Assembly (NCBI GenBank): GCA_017307505.1
Contig: JAFKEE010000020.1
Span: 248,001-312,000 of the forward strand
DNA length: 64,000 nt
Source of the DNA: Acidobacteriota bacterium
Lineage (GTDB): Bacteria > Acidobacteriota > Terriglobia > Bryobacterales > Bryobacteraceae
Direction of reading: 5' to 3'
Part shown: one piece after another, positions 51,453-59,217 of the stretch
Layout: each line of letters opens with the position of its first letter
Position numbering within the stretch: the stretch's first letter is position 1
The notes under the pieces: generated by a model
Databases searched by the model: none
What the model saw: only the letters and a program-made list of their open reading frames with translations
What the model was told of the DNA's origin: nothing
Program-made: the position numbers and the translations under genes

Positions 51453-51537
51453 GATTCAGTCACCTCTTTCCATCCGGACTCGGCTGGCGGCTTACCCCTG
51501 ACACGGTTTTCGGCGTCTGTGTGCGCTCGAAAAGTCC

Positions 51538-51587
51538 ATGAAATATTTCATCTCGCACAGTCTACGCAGAGCTGCTGCTGAAGTCAA
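51538..51587 (-). promoter_or_regulatory. Promoter with LacI-type operator for the receptor gene
   Basis: Leftward -35 TTGACT (plus-strand 51582-51587), a 17-base spacer and -10 TAGACT (51559-51564). ATGAAATATTTCAT (51538-51551), a perfect 14-bp palindrome, starts 7 bases after the -10 box and so covers the likely transcription start. A repressor there would block initiation. The same half-sites ATGAAA/TTTCAT appear at two other promoters beside the LacI gene. Confidence 0.75.
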
Positions 51588-51731
51588 GCGCGTTTTCCGC
51601 TTCGTGCCAGTGAGCGGCCGGCTACCAGAGGTGTTAAAACGACTGTAATACATTGAAAAATATATGTTTTAATATCTACCGTCAAACTGGAAAGTTTTGC
51701 AGCTGCGTCAACGAGTCTGCATTCTCCGGGG

Positions 51732-51787
51732 TTGACAGAAGCCGTTTCGTCGCTTAGTCTGGTCAGGAAATCCATGAAACAATTCAA
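51732..51787 (+). promoter_or_regulatory. Promoter and weak operator-like site of the secreted propeller gene
   Basis: TTGACA (51732-51737), a 17-base spacer and TAGTCT (51755-51760) precede the ATG at 51774 by only 13 bases, giving a very short leader. ATGAAACAATTCAA (51774-51787) overlaps the start codon and differs from ATGAAATATTTCAT at three positions. Control by the LacI protein is plausible but weaker here. The rest of the gap (51588-51731) shows AT-rich sequence with no gene. Confidence 0.55.
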
Positions 51788-52910
51788 CAGACTCGCCGCC
51801 TCCATCCTGACGCTTGGCCTTGGACTCGGAAGCCTACCCCTCCCGGCGCAGTTCCGGGTCGAACTCAAGGACGCACCGTTCTACCGGTTCCCAGGCGTTT
51901 CCCGTCTCGACAAGAAGAACGCAATCGACTGCAACAGCCCGTCGGTCTGGATAGGATCGCGGTTCTTCCTTTTCAACTCGTACGCCCAGCCGAACCGCGG
52001 CGAGGGCAAAGACCTTCTGTCGGTTCGAGCCATGTCCCCCTCCCGGCTCACCGGAACGGTGGATGGCAAGCCGCTCGACGGGTTGTACGTCTGGCTGGAG
52101 AGCGTCTGGCTCGCGCCGGACGGAGCCCTCTACGGCTGGTACCACTACGAACCGGACGACCTGTGCAAGCCCAACGCCCATCTGCCGACGGCGCCCAAGA
52201 TCGGCGCTTTGAGGTCGACAGACCAAGGCGCAACCTGGCAACATCTCGGTGTGGTGATCGAGGCTCCGGCGGGGTCGCTCCGCTGCAAGACGGCCAGCCC
52301 TTGGGACGCCGGCGGCCACGGCGACTTCTCCGTGGTGGCCGATCAGGCGGGGGAATATCTTTATTTTCTGTATAGTAGCTACGTGGCGGACCCCGCTGAA
52401 CAAGGGGTGGCCATGGCCCGGATGCGTCTGGCGGACCGTGATGCGCCGGCGGGCAAGGTCTGGAAATGGCACGGAGGCGGATGGGAGGAACCCGGTGTCG
52501 GCGGCCGGTTGACGCCGGTCTGGGCGGCCCGGATCGACTGGCACCGCCCCGACGCGGATCTATTCTGGGGACCCTCGATTCACTGGAACCACCACCTGAA
52601 TGCCTTCGTGATTCTAATGAGCCGCGCCATAACCACCGGCATGAAAGGCGATGGGACCTGGGCCAGTTTCAGCACCGATCTCTCGCGACCCCAGAATTGG
52701 ACGAATCCCGTACAGATTCTAACGGCGGAACAGGCCAAGCAGGCGGCGAAGGGCGCCAACAAGGGAAATGCGGCGAACTTCGGCTGGTATCCCCAGGTAG
52801 TGGGAACCGGGACTGGTGAGTCCGATCGCCTGGCGGGACAGACGGCCCGCTTCTTCGTCGCCGGCGTTTCCAATAAAGTGATCGTGTTCCGGAAAGACGG
52901 CGAAAAATAG
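51774..52910 (+). CDS. Secreted protein of propeller-like type, function unknown
   Basis: A 378-residue protein with a signal peptide (MKQFNRLAASILTLGLGLGS). Repeated blade-like segments (VWLESVWLAPDGALYGWYHY; GALRSTDQGATWQHLG; GHGDFSVVADQAGEYLYFLYSS; FSTDLSRPQNWTNPVQIL) suggest a five-bladed beta-propeller similar to GH43/DUF4185-like proteins. No catalytic triad can be assigned. Position between the receptor and LacI genes implies a role in binding or trimming plant polysaccharide. Confidence 0.65.
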   Translation: MKQFNRLAASILTLGLGLGSLPLPAQFRVELKDAPFYRFPGVSRLDKKNAIDCNSPSVWIGSRFFLFNSYAQPNRGEGKDLLSVRAMSPSRLTGTVDGKPLDGLYVWLESVWLAPDGALYGWYHYEPDDLCKPNAHLPTAPKIGALRSTDQGATWQHLGVVIEAPAGSLRCKTASPWDAGGHGDFSVVADQAGEYLYFLYSSYVADPAEQGVAMARMRLADRDAPAGKVWKWHGGGWEEPGVGGRLTPVWAARIDWHRPDADLFWGPSIHWNHHLNAFVILMSRAITTGMKGDGTWASFSTDLSRPQNWTNPVQILTAEQAKQAAKGANKGNAANFGWYPQVVGTGTGESDRLAGQTARFFVAGVSNKVIVFRKDGEK

Positions 52911-52914
52911 ACGC

Positions 52915-53964
52915 TCAGCTCTGTGGAATGGGCGCGGCCGCCGCCGGCCGGGTGCTGCCGCGCTTCACCAGACTGACCGGAATCACAACCTCCGGCAGGC
53001 GCCCTTCCGGCTGCTGCAGCTTTTCGATCGCCATCTGGGCCAACTGGCGTCCTACCAATGACTTATTGATCCGCACGGTGGTCATCGGCGGCGCCTTGAA
53101 CTGCGCCTCGTCGTTATCGCCATAGCCGACGATGCTGACGTCGCGCGGGACGTCAAGACCATGTTTGCGGAACGAGTCCCACGCTCCGAAAGCGATCTCG
53201 TCATACGCCGCAAAGACGGCCGTGACGGGATAGCCCTTCTCCAGAATGAACTCCGCGCTGGCGTAGCCGTTGGCGTAGTAGTTGTCGGAGAGCTCGACGG
53301 TCTGGCCAAGCGGGGCCAAGCCGGCCTCGCGCATCGCACGGACGTAGGATTCGTAGCGCGCCTGATACCACGGCAGCGCCGTGTCACCGATATACCAAAT
53401 GTCGCGATGGCCTAATGTAATCAGATACTTGGTAGCTTCATACGGGCCCGACAGATCGTCCCAGCCCACGCGGTCAAACGGTGTTTGCTCGCGCTCAGTT
53501 ACATGGTGGTTGGACAGGATCACATGGGGGACTCCGAGCTTTTCCACCGCCTCCACAAAGTTATCGTAATTGGTGCCCGCCAGGATCATGCAGTCGGCCA
53601 CCCCATGGCTGCGTAGGACCCCGGGCAGACTCAAGTCTTCGGCGCGGACATCTTTGGAATAGTCGTACTTCGTGAACATCACGAAGTAGCCTGCGCTGGC
53701 GCAGTACTCCTCGACGCCTTGCAGGATGCCGGAATGGAACGGATTCAGCAGGCTGCGGTTGCTGAGAATAAAGGAGATGACCGGCGTGGAGTTCTGGACA
53801 AACGTGCGGGCCCGCGCGTTGGGCCGGTAATTGAGCTCCCGAATGGCAGCCTGGACCCGCTCCCGCAGCTCCGGATCAACATCCGGATAGTTGTTGATGA
53901 CCCTCGAGACGGTGCCAATCGAGACGGCGGCGGTCCGGGCGACATCCTTGATGGTGGCGGGCAT
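52915..53964 (-). CDS. LacI-family transcriptional regulator
   Basis: A 349-residue repressor. Residues 1-~60 are a LacI helix-turn-helix (ATIKDVARTAAVSIGTVSRVINNYP, split here at the domain boundary; ELRERVQAAIRELNYRPNARA). The rest is a sugar-binding domain (GVADCMILAGTNYDN; GHRDIWYIGDTALPWY; VFAAYDEIAFGAWDSFRKHG). It ends 5 bases from the convergent propeller gene. Operator-like sequences lie in its own promoter and at both neighbouring promoters, so it probably controls the receptor-PL26-GH106-GH36 operon and the SMP-30 operon, and itself. A pectin-derived sugar is the likely inducer. Confidence 0.88.
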   Translation of the reverse strand: MPATIKDVARTAAVSIGTVSRVINNYPDVDPELRERVQAAIRELNYRPNARARTFVQNSTPVISFILSNRSLLNPFHSGILQGVEEYCASAGYFVMFTKYDYSKDVRAEDLSLPGVLRSHGVADCMILAGTNYDNFVEAVEKLGVPHVILSNHHVTEREQTPFDRVGWDDLSGPYEATKYLITLGHRDIWYIGDTALPWYQARYESYVRAMREAGLAPLGQTVELSDNYYANGYASAEFILEKGYPVTAVFAAYDEIAFGAWDSFRKHGLDVPRDVSIVGYGDNDEAQFKAPPMTTVRINKSLVGRQLAQMAIEKLQQPEGRLPEVVIPVSLVKRGSTRPAAAAPIPQS

Positions 53965-53980
53965 CGATATTATTCCCCAT

Positions 53981-54001
53981 TTTCATCATGAAACATTATA
54001 T
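53981..54001 (-). promoter_or_regulatory. Autoregulatory promoter region of lacI-type gene
   Basis: Leftward -10 TATAAT (plus 53995-54000) overlaps an operator-like ATGAAACATTATAT (53988-54001), next to TTTCAT-C-ATGAAA (53981-53993), another pair of the same half-sites. No good -35 box is seen at 17 bases. Repressor binding over the -10 box would give autoregulation. Confidence 0.55.
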
Positions 54002-54084
54002 AGGCAGATTACGCTCCGTATGATCGGTCTGTCAATCCGCCATCGCTCTGCTCACACGGGATTTCAGTTTCTTCACATCGTGTA

Positions 54085-54137
54085 TTGACACCCATGTGGG
54101 CCATTGGTATCCTTCCGGAGAAGGTGAAACATTTCAT
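54085..54137 (+). promoter_or_regulatory. Promoter and LacI-type operator of the SMP-30 operon
   Basis: TTGACA (54085-54090), a 17-base spacer and TATCCT (54108-54113) form a good promoter. GTGAAACATTTCAT (54124-54137) matches ATGAAATATTTCAT at 12 of 14 positions and starts 11 bases after the -10 box, overlapping the gene's start codon at 54136. The layout mirrors the receptor promoter at 51538. Confidence 0.7.
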
Positions 54138-55059
54138 GGAATCTGACCCCCTGCGGCCTGTTCCCATCGCCGACTTCGACGACCAATGCGGCGAGTGTCC
54201 GGTCTGGGATCCGGCAACGCAATCCCTATACTGGACTGACTGCGTCGGATTGAAGTTCAGCCGGTTCCATGAGCCAACCGGATCGGCCGAGATGATCCGC
54301 AAGGGGTTCGAAGTGTACGGATTCCGGCGCCACGCCGCCGGCGGATGGGTGGTCACAAATCCGTCCGGATTGTGGTCGTGGGACGGAACCGGCGAACCGG
54401 TGCTCCGCCGGAGCGAGGCGGATGGTGAACCACTGAGCCTCAACGACTGCTGTACTGACCTGCGCGGCCGCCTGATCGCCGGGACCTTCTTCTACAATCC
54501 CGGAACCAACTACCGCCTGGGCCACCTGGTCCTGTTCGATCTTGACGGCGAAGCCCGGTTGCTGGACGACGGCTACCACTTGGTCAATGGAATCGCGTTT
54601 TCGCCGGACGGCTCGGTTCTTTACGCGACCGATACGGCTGCGCGGCGCATCTACGCCTACGACTACGACGTTGCCGCCGGGTCGGCTGGCGCCAAGCGCG
54701 TTCTTGTGGAGCTCTCCGGACAGGAGGGGATTCCGGACGGGCTGGCGGTGGATTCCGCCGGGTTTCTGTGGTCGGCCATCTGGTACGGTGGGCGCGTCAA
54801 CCGCTACACGCCGGACGGGCGCCTGGAACGAAAGGTGGAATTGCCAGCCAAACAGCCCTCCTCGGTGGCGTTCGGCGGGCCCGGCCTGCAACAAATCTAC
54901 ATTACGACGGCGGCGCATTGCGAGACGCTGCCGGTGATGCCGCCTGGCTACGACCCGGCCGTCGGCCCTTTCGGCGGCGCCCTATTCCGGGCCGAAGCCT
55001 GCTGTCCGGGGCTGCCCCAGCAACCAGCCGCGATCCGGTTCTCGAGGGAGGACGCATGA
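54136..55059 (+). CDS. SMP-30/gluconolactonase-family sugar lactonase
   Basis: A 307-residue six-bladed propeller hydrolase. The sequence shows FDDQCGECPVWDPATQSLYW, SLNDCCTDLRGRLIAGTF, LVNGIAFSPDGSVLYATDT and IPDGLAVDSAGFLWSAIWYG, which carry the metal-binding E, N and D residues of the family. It would open sugar lactones such as L-rhamnono-lactone or galactonolactone to the acid, which enolase-family dehydratases then use. Start ATG 54136 follows GGAGAAGG. The stop overlaps the GH105 start (ATGA). Confidence 0.85.
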   Translation: MESDPLRPVPIADFDDQCGECPVWDPATQSLYWTDCVGLKFSRFHEPTGSAEMIRKGFEVYGFRRHAAGGWVVTNPSGLWSWDGTGEPVLRRSEADGEPLSLNDCCTDLRGRLIAGTFFYNPGTNYRLGHLVLFDLDGEARLLDDGYHLVNGIAFSPDGSVLYATDTAARRIYAYDYDVAAGSAGAKRVLVELSGQEGIPDGLAVDSAGFLWSAIWYGGRVNRYTPDGRLERKVELPAKQPSSVAFGGPGLQQIYITTAAHCETLPVMPPGYDPAVGPFGGALFRAEACCPGLPQQPAAIRFSREDA

Positions 55060-56201
55060 TTCCCAAGCAGCGCTTGCAACAAATAACCAGGAAAAGCGCC
55101 GACTGCCTGACCCGTCATCCCTGGAAGGTCTGGTTCTGGGGCGACTCGATCGGGCTGGAGGGATTGCTCGACGCGGCTCAGCTCACGGGCGACTCCACCT
55201 ACCTGTCGTTCGTGCACGGCTTACTGAAGGGCTGGCTGCCGCGGGAAGCATCACGGAGCCAGTTCGACTATACGGCACCGGGCGTCGCCCTGTTGCGGGT
55301 CTACGAAGCGACGGGCGACCGTCCGCTGCTGGACGCCGCCTACCGCCACGCCGACTTCATGGCCGGTTTCCGCCAGACGACCGCCGGCGCGTACATGCGC
55401 TATGAGAATGCCGCCATCGAACTGCCGCCCGAGTTGCCGGCCGACCATCCGGAAAACCAGCAGGCGGGCGAGAACGCGGCCCCGGTTGCCGACGGCGGCC
55501 CGTGCGTGTTCGTAGACTCCGTGCACTTTGACGGACCATTTTTCGCGAAGCTGTATCAGGTGACCGGCGAAGAGCGCTACCGCCGGCTGGCGCTGGACAA
55601 CATCCTGCCGCAGATCGAGCTGCTTTACGACCGGGAGGAGCGCCTGTTCCATCATTTCTGGATCGAACGGATCCAGCGTCCGAACGGCGTGCTGTGGGCG
55701 CGCGGCAATGGCTGGGGCCTCCTCGGTGTGGTGCAGACACTCGAATGGGTAGGAGCGGAGGCGCCCGACGCCGCTCGGCTCCGCGAAGTGCTGCGTGACA
55801 CCCTGAAGCGTCTGGCTGCGCTGCAGCATTCCAGCGGCGCCTGGCATACGGTGCTCAACGATCCCGAGTCCTATGTGGAGTCGTCGACGGCGGCATTCTT
55901 CACCGATGTCATCTGCCGGGCCGTCCGGCTGGGGGTGATTGCGCGCGAGGACTACTGGCCGCAGGTGGAGCTGGCCATGCGATACCTGCTCGAACACATC
56001 CGGCCCGACGGCGTGCTAGACGGCGTATCCTATGAGACCTTCCCCAGCACCCGGCCGGAGCACTACCGGAAGATGCCCACCGGGTCGATGTCGCCGTGGG
56101 GGCAAGGTCCATTGCTGGCCGCGGCACTCTCGTATCATGAGTCGACGGCGGCCGCCGCAGAGGGGCGTGCCGCGGACGAGGAGATGCGCGCCATTGGATA
56201 A
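55056..56201 (+). CDS. GH105-like unsaturated rhamnogalacturonyl hydrolase
   Basis: A 381-residue alpha/alpha-barrel protein without a leader, so cytoplasmic. VWFWGDSIGLEGLLDAA, FVDSVHFDGPFFAKLYQVTG and LWARGNGWGLLGVVQTLEW match the YteR/GH105 family; the aspartate in the second segment is the likely catalytic acid. It would cut the unsaturated GalA-Rha made by PL26, giving rhamnose and a keto-uronate. Coupled by ATGA to the lactonase and overlapping the SDR start by 8 bases. Confidence 0.85.
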   Translation: MIPKQRLQQITRKSADCLTRHPWKVWFWGDSIGLEGLLDAAQLTGDSTYLSFVHGLLKGWLPREASRSQFDYTAPGVALLRVYEATGDRPLLDAAYRHADFMAGFRQTTAGAYMRYENAAIELPPELPADHPENQQAGENAAPVADGGPCVFVDSVHFDGPFFAKLYQVTGEERYRRLALDNILPQIELLYDREERLFHHFWIERIQRPNGVLWARGNGWGLLGVVQTLEWVGAEAPDAARLREVLRDTLKRLAALQHSSGAWHTVLNDPESYVESSTAAFFTDVICRAVRLGVIAREDYWPQVELAMRYLLEHIRPDGVLDGVSYETFPSTRPEHYRKMPTGSMSPWGQGPLLAAALSYHESTAAAAEGRAADEEMRAIG

Positions 56202-56949
56202 CAGGGTGGTTCTGGTGACCGGCGCTGCCAAGGGCATTGGCGCCGCCATCGCGCGGCGATTCCTGGCGGCGGGCGACCGCGTGCTGCTATTCGACAACGA
56301 CGAGGCGGGCCTTGCCGCCACAGCCTCGATGCTGGCCGCCGCGGAGCGGGTATTGGCAGTCGCCGGGGATGTTGCCCTCGACGAGGACGCTCGCCGGGCG
56401 GTCGAGACCGCCGAACGGGCCTTTGGCGGGCTGGACGTGCTCGTGAACAACGCCGGCATCGACCTTTCCGGACCCGTGACTGAATTCTTGCCGGAACAAT
56501 GGGACCGAGTGCTGAGCGTGAACCTCAAGGGCGCCTACCTGTTTGCCCGCCATGCCGTGCCGCTACTGTGCCGGCGTCACGGATCCGTGGTGAACATCTC
56601 GTCCGTCCATGCGCTGGTGGCCTTTGCCGGTTCGCCGGCCTATGACGCCGCCAAGGCCGGTATGCTGGCGCTGACCCGGGCACTGGCGCTGGATCACGGT
56701 CCGGCGGGTCTGCGGGCGAATGCGATCTGCCCGGGCTACATCGACACACCGATGACGAGGAAGTGGCTGGACTCGCTGCCGGATCAGGAATCAGTGCTGC
56801 GCGAGGTGGTGGGATTCCACCCGGTACGCCGCATCGGCACGCCCGAGGATGTGGCGGAGGCTGCGTGGTTTCTGGCCGGTGACGGCGCCTCGTTCATCAC
56901 AGGCGCGACTCTGGTGGTGGACGGTGGTTTGACGATTTCCGGACGGTAG
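56194..56949 (+). CDS. Short-chain dehydrogenase/reductase
   Basis: A 251-residue SDR from TTG 56194 (GAGGAG lies about 10 bases upstream; no ATG fits). The NAD(P) site is VLVTGAAKGIGAAIARRF, followed by VLVNNAGID, and the catalytic triad is S-Y-K in VVNISSVHA and PAYDAAKAGM. The end is GATLVVDGGLTI. In this operon it may act as L-rhamnose or keto-deoxy-rhamnonate dehydrogenase, or as a KduD-type enzyme for the keto-uronate; sequence alone does not decide. Confidence 0.82.
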   Translation: MDNRVVLVTGAAKGIGAAIARRFLAAGDRVLLFDNDEAGLAATASMLAAAERVLAVAGDVALDEDARRAVETAERAFGGLDVLVNNAGIDLSGPVTEFLPEQWDRVLSVNLKGAYLFARHAVPLLCRRHGSVVNISSVHALVAFAGSPAYDAAKAGMLALTRALALDHGPAGLRANAICPGYIDTPMTRKWLDSLPDQESVLREVVGFHPVRRIGTPEDVAEAAWFLAGDGASFITGATLVVDGGLTISGR

Positions 56950-56959
56950 AGAGGGCGCC

Positions 56960-58135
56960 ATGCGCATTTCCAGAATCGAGTGTCTTTCGCTGCGGGCGCC
57001 AATGGCGAACGCCGCCGACTGTGACGGGGCGGTGGATACGGCGGTGATCCGCGTCACCGCCGACAATGGGGTCTTCGGCCTCGGTGAGACCGATGCGCCG
57101 CCGCATGCGATCGCGGCCCTGCTGGAAACACCCAGTGCCCATGTCTGGAGCCTGTCCATCGGAGAATTGCTGCTGGGCGAGAACCCGCTGGAAGTCGAGC
57201 GGCTCTGGGACAAGATGTATGAGGGCACCATCTACCATGGCCGGCGCGGTCTGGGCATCATGCTGATGTCAGCGATCGACAACGCTCTGCACGATCTGCG
57301 CGGAAAGCTGCTCGGAGTGCCCGCCTATCAGTTGCTGGGCGGTACGCTGCATTCCGAAATCACCCCCTACGTGACGTTGTTTCCCAGCATGCCTCAGGGA
57401 CGGCCCTGGTCCGAGATGCGGCAGGCGTGTGTGGCTCTGCTCCACCAGGCGCTCGAAGCCGGCTTTCGCGCGATGAAGATGGAGATGTTGTTCTACGACC
57501 TGGTGGACGACCGGGAAATGGTGCGCTTCATCCATGAATGCCGGCAGATTGTCGGCGACGATCGCGAATTGATGATCGACGTCGGCTATCGCTGGAAGAA
57601 CTGGAACGACGCGTTGTGGGTTTTGCGCAGGATCGAGGACGACAAGCTGTACTTCGTGGAGACGCCGCTGCACACCGACGATCTCGACGGCTTGGCGCGG
57701 CTGGCCGATGGGACCACGACACCCTTGGCCGCCGGCGAGTTTCTGCAGACGCGGCACGAGTTCCGGGAATTGATGGACCGCGGCGGCTGCGATGTGATCC
57801 AACCGGACATGGGTCGTGTGGGTGGGTTGACCGAAGCCATGCGTTGCGCGCGAATGGCAGCCGAGCGAGGCGTTGCATGCGTCCCGCATGCGTGGAAGAC
57901 CGGGCTGACCGTGGCCGCCACCCGGCACTTCGGCGCCGCGGCGCCCGCCTGTCCGTTTACCGAGTTCTTCGCGCGCGACTTCTTCCCCTCCTACTTGCGT
58001 TCCCATCTGGCGGGGCCTGAGCCGGAGCTGCGCGACGGCCGTTGGACTTTGCCGGGCGAGCCAGGCCTCGGCGTGAATCTGGATGATGCCGTGGCGACCG
58101 ACTGCCTGACGCAGCCGCCGGTGGTGGTCGAGTAG
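56960..58135 (+). CDS. Mandelate racemase/enolase-superfamily sugar acid dehydratase
   Basis: A 391-residue enzyme, different from the rhmD-like one. The metal ligands are in LMIDVGYRW, YFVETPL and LAAGEFLQTRHEF (D, E, E). A lysine pair region (FRAMKMEML) and VPHAWKTG with the histidine base complete the site. It would dehydrate a sugar acid such as galactonate or a deoxy-uronate derivative. It starts 10 bases after the SDR stop. It lies in the same operon as the lactonase that would supply its substrate. Confidence 0.82.
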   Translation: MRISRIECLSLRAPMANAADCDGAVDTAVIRVTADNGVFGLGETDAPPHAIAALLETPSAHVWSLSIGELLLGENPLEVERLWDKMYEGTIYHGRRGLGIMLMSAIDNALHDLRGKLLGVPAYQLLGGTLHSEITPYVTLFPSMPQGRPWSEMRQACVALLHQALEAGFRAMKMEMLFYDLVDDREMVRFIHECRQIVGDDRELMIDVGYRWKNWNDALWVLRRIEDDKLYFVETPLHTDDLDGLARLADGTTTPLAAGEFLQTRHEFRELMDRGGCDVIQPDMGRVGGLTEAMRCARMAAERGVACVPHAWKTGLTVAATRHFGAAAPACPFTEFFARDFFPSYLRSHLAGPEPELRDGRWTLPGEPGLGVNLDDAVATDCLTQPPVVVE

Positions 58136-58142
58136 AGGACCC

Positions 58143-59207
58143 ATGGGCGGCTGCTCTGTCCGCGAACACGAGCGGAACGGCTTTGCGGCGGTGACGCTGG
58201 AGAACGACGCGCTGGCTGCGACGTTTCTGCCCGGGCGCGGCGCGGAGCTGCATGCGTTGGTGGATAAGGCGCGCGGCGTCGACCTGCTATGGAAGTCCCC
58301 ATGGAATCCCGGCCGCCAGCCGGCGTCTCTGCCGCTGGCCGAAGCCGGATCGGAGGCGGCCTGGCTCGACCAGTACGGCGGCGGCTGGCAGTTTCTGTTT
58401 CCCAACGCTGGGGATGCCTGCGAGTATCGTGGTGCCCGGCTGAACTTCCACGGCGAGGCGTCGGTCCGGCAGTGGGACTATCAGGTCGTCCGCCATGACG
58501 CGGCCGCGGTCGAAGTTCGTTTTGAACTGGCCACCTCGCGCGGACCCTTTCACGTGATCCGGACCATCCGTGTGGAACGCGGACGGCCCGTGATCCTGTT
58601 CGAAGAGAGCATCCGGAATCTGGGCGAAGAGGATCATCACTACATGTGGGGCCACCATCCAGCCTTCGGTGCTCCCTTTCTGGACGAAGGCTGCCGGCTG
58701 ACGATACCAGCTCGGCGCTACCTGGCGCACGACGTGGAGATCAGCGAACACGCGCGCGTCGCGGCCGGGACGCGGGGCAGCTGGCCGCTGGTGCCTGGAC
58801 GCGACGGCACACCGGTGGACTTGAGCGTGTGGCCGGAACGCGGGCGGCGCGTCACCGAGTTCGGATATCTCTGCGAGCTGGACGCCGGCTGGTATGCGCT
58901 GCAGAACGGCGCGCTGGGATTGGGCTTTGGCCTCGCCTGGCCGAAGGAAGTCTTTCCGTATGTCTGGTTCTGGCAGGAGCTGCGCGGCAGTTTTGGATAC
59001 CCGTGGTATGGCCGCAGCTATGTGGCCGCGGTGGAGCCCTTCACCAGCATGCCGGGCAGCGGGCTGGTGAAGGCGATAGAATGCGGCACGGCGCCGTTGC
59101 TCCGGGCGGGCGCCAACGTGAACGCACGGCTCGCCGCGGTCCTGCTGGGCCCGGAGCCGGTACATGGAATTTCGATCGACGGCGAAGTGGCATCGCGTGC
59201 CGGCTAA
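58143..59207 (+). CDS. Aldose 1-epimerase-like (galactose mutarotase fold) protein
   Basis: A 354-residue protein with the mutarotase-like beta-sandwich pattern (VTLENDALAATFLPGRGAEL; WLDQYGGGWQFLFPNAGDAC; NLGEEDHHYMWGHHPAFGAPF; FPYVWFWQELRGSFGYPWYG). The histidines of the third segment would be catalytic. The family includes aldose epimerases and the DUF4432 group. It probably balances sugar anomers released by GH105. It starts 7 bases after the dehydratase and precedes the Tat-type oxidoreductase by 10 bases. Confidence 0.75.
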   Translation: MGGCSVREHERNGFAAVTLENDALAATFLPGRGAELHALVDKARGVDLLWKSPWNPGRQPASLPLAEAGSEAAWLDQYGGGWQFLFPNAGDACEYRGARLNFHGEASVRQWDYQVVRHDAAAVEVRFELATSRGPFHVIRTIRVERGRPVILFEESIRNLGEEDHHYMWGHHPAFGAPFLDEGCRLTIPARRYLAHDVEISEHARVAAGTRGSWPLVPGRDGTPVDLSVWPERGRRVTEFGYLCELDAGWYALQNGALGLGFGLAWPKEVFPYVWFWQELRGSFGYPWYGRSYVAAVEPFTSMPGSGLVKAIECGTAPLLRAGANVNARLAAVLLGPEPVHGISIDGEVASRAG

Positions 59208-59217
59208 GGAGAATCTC

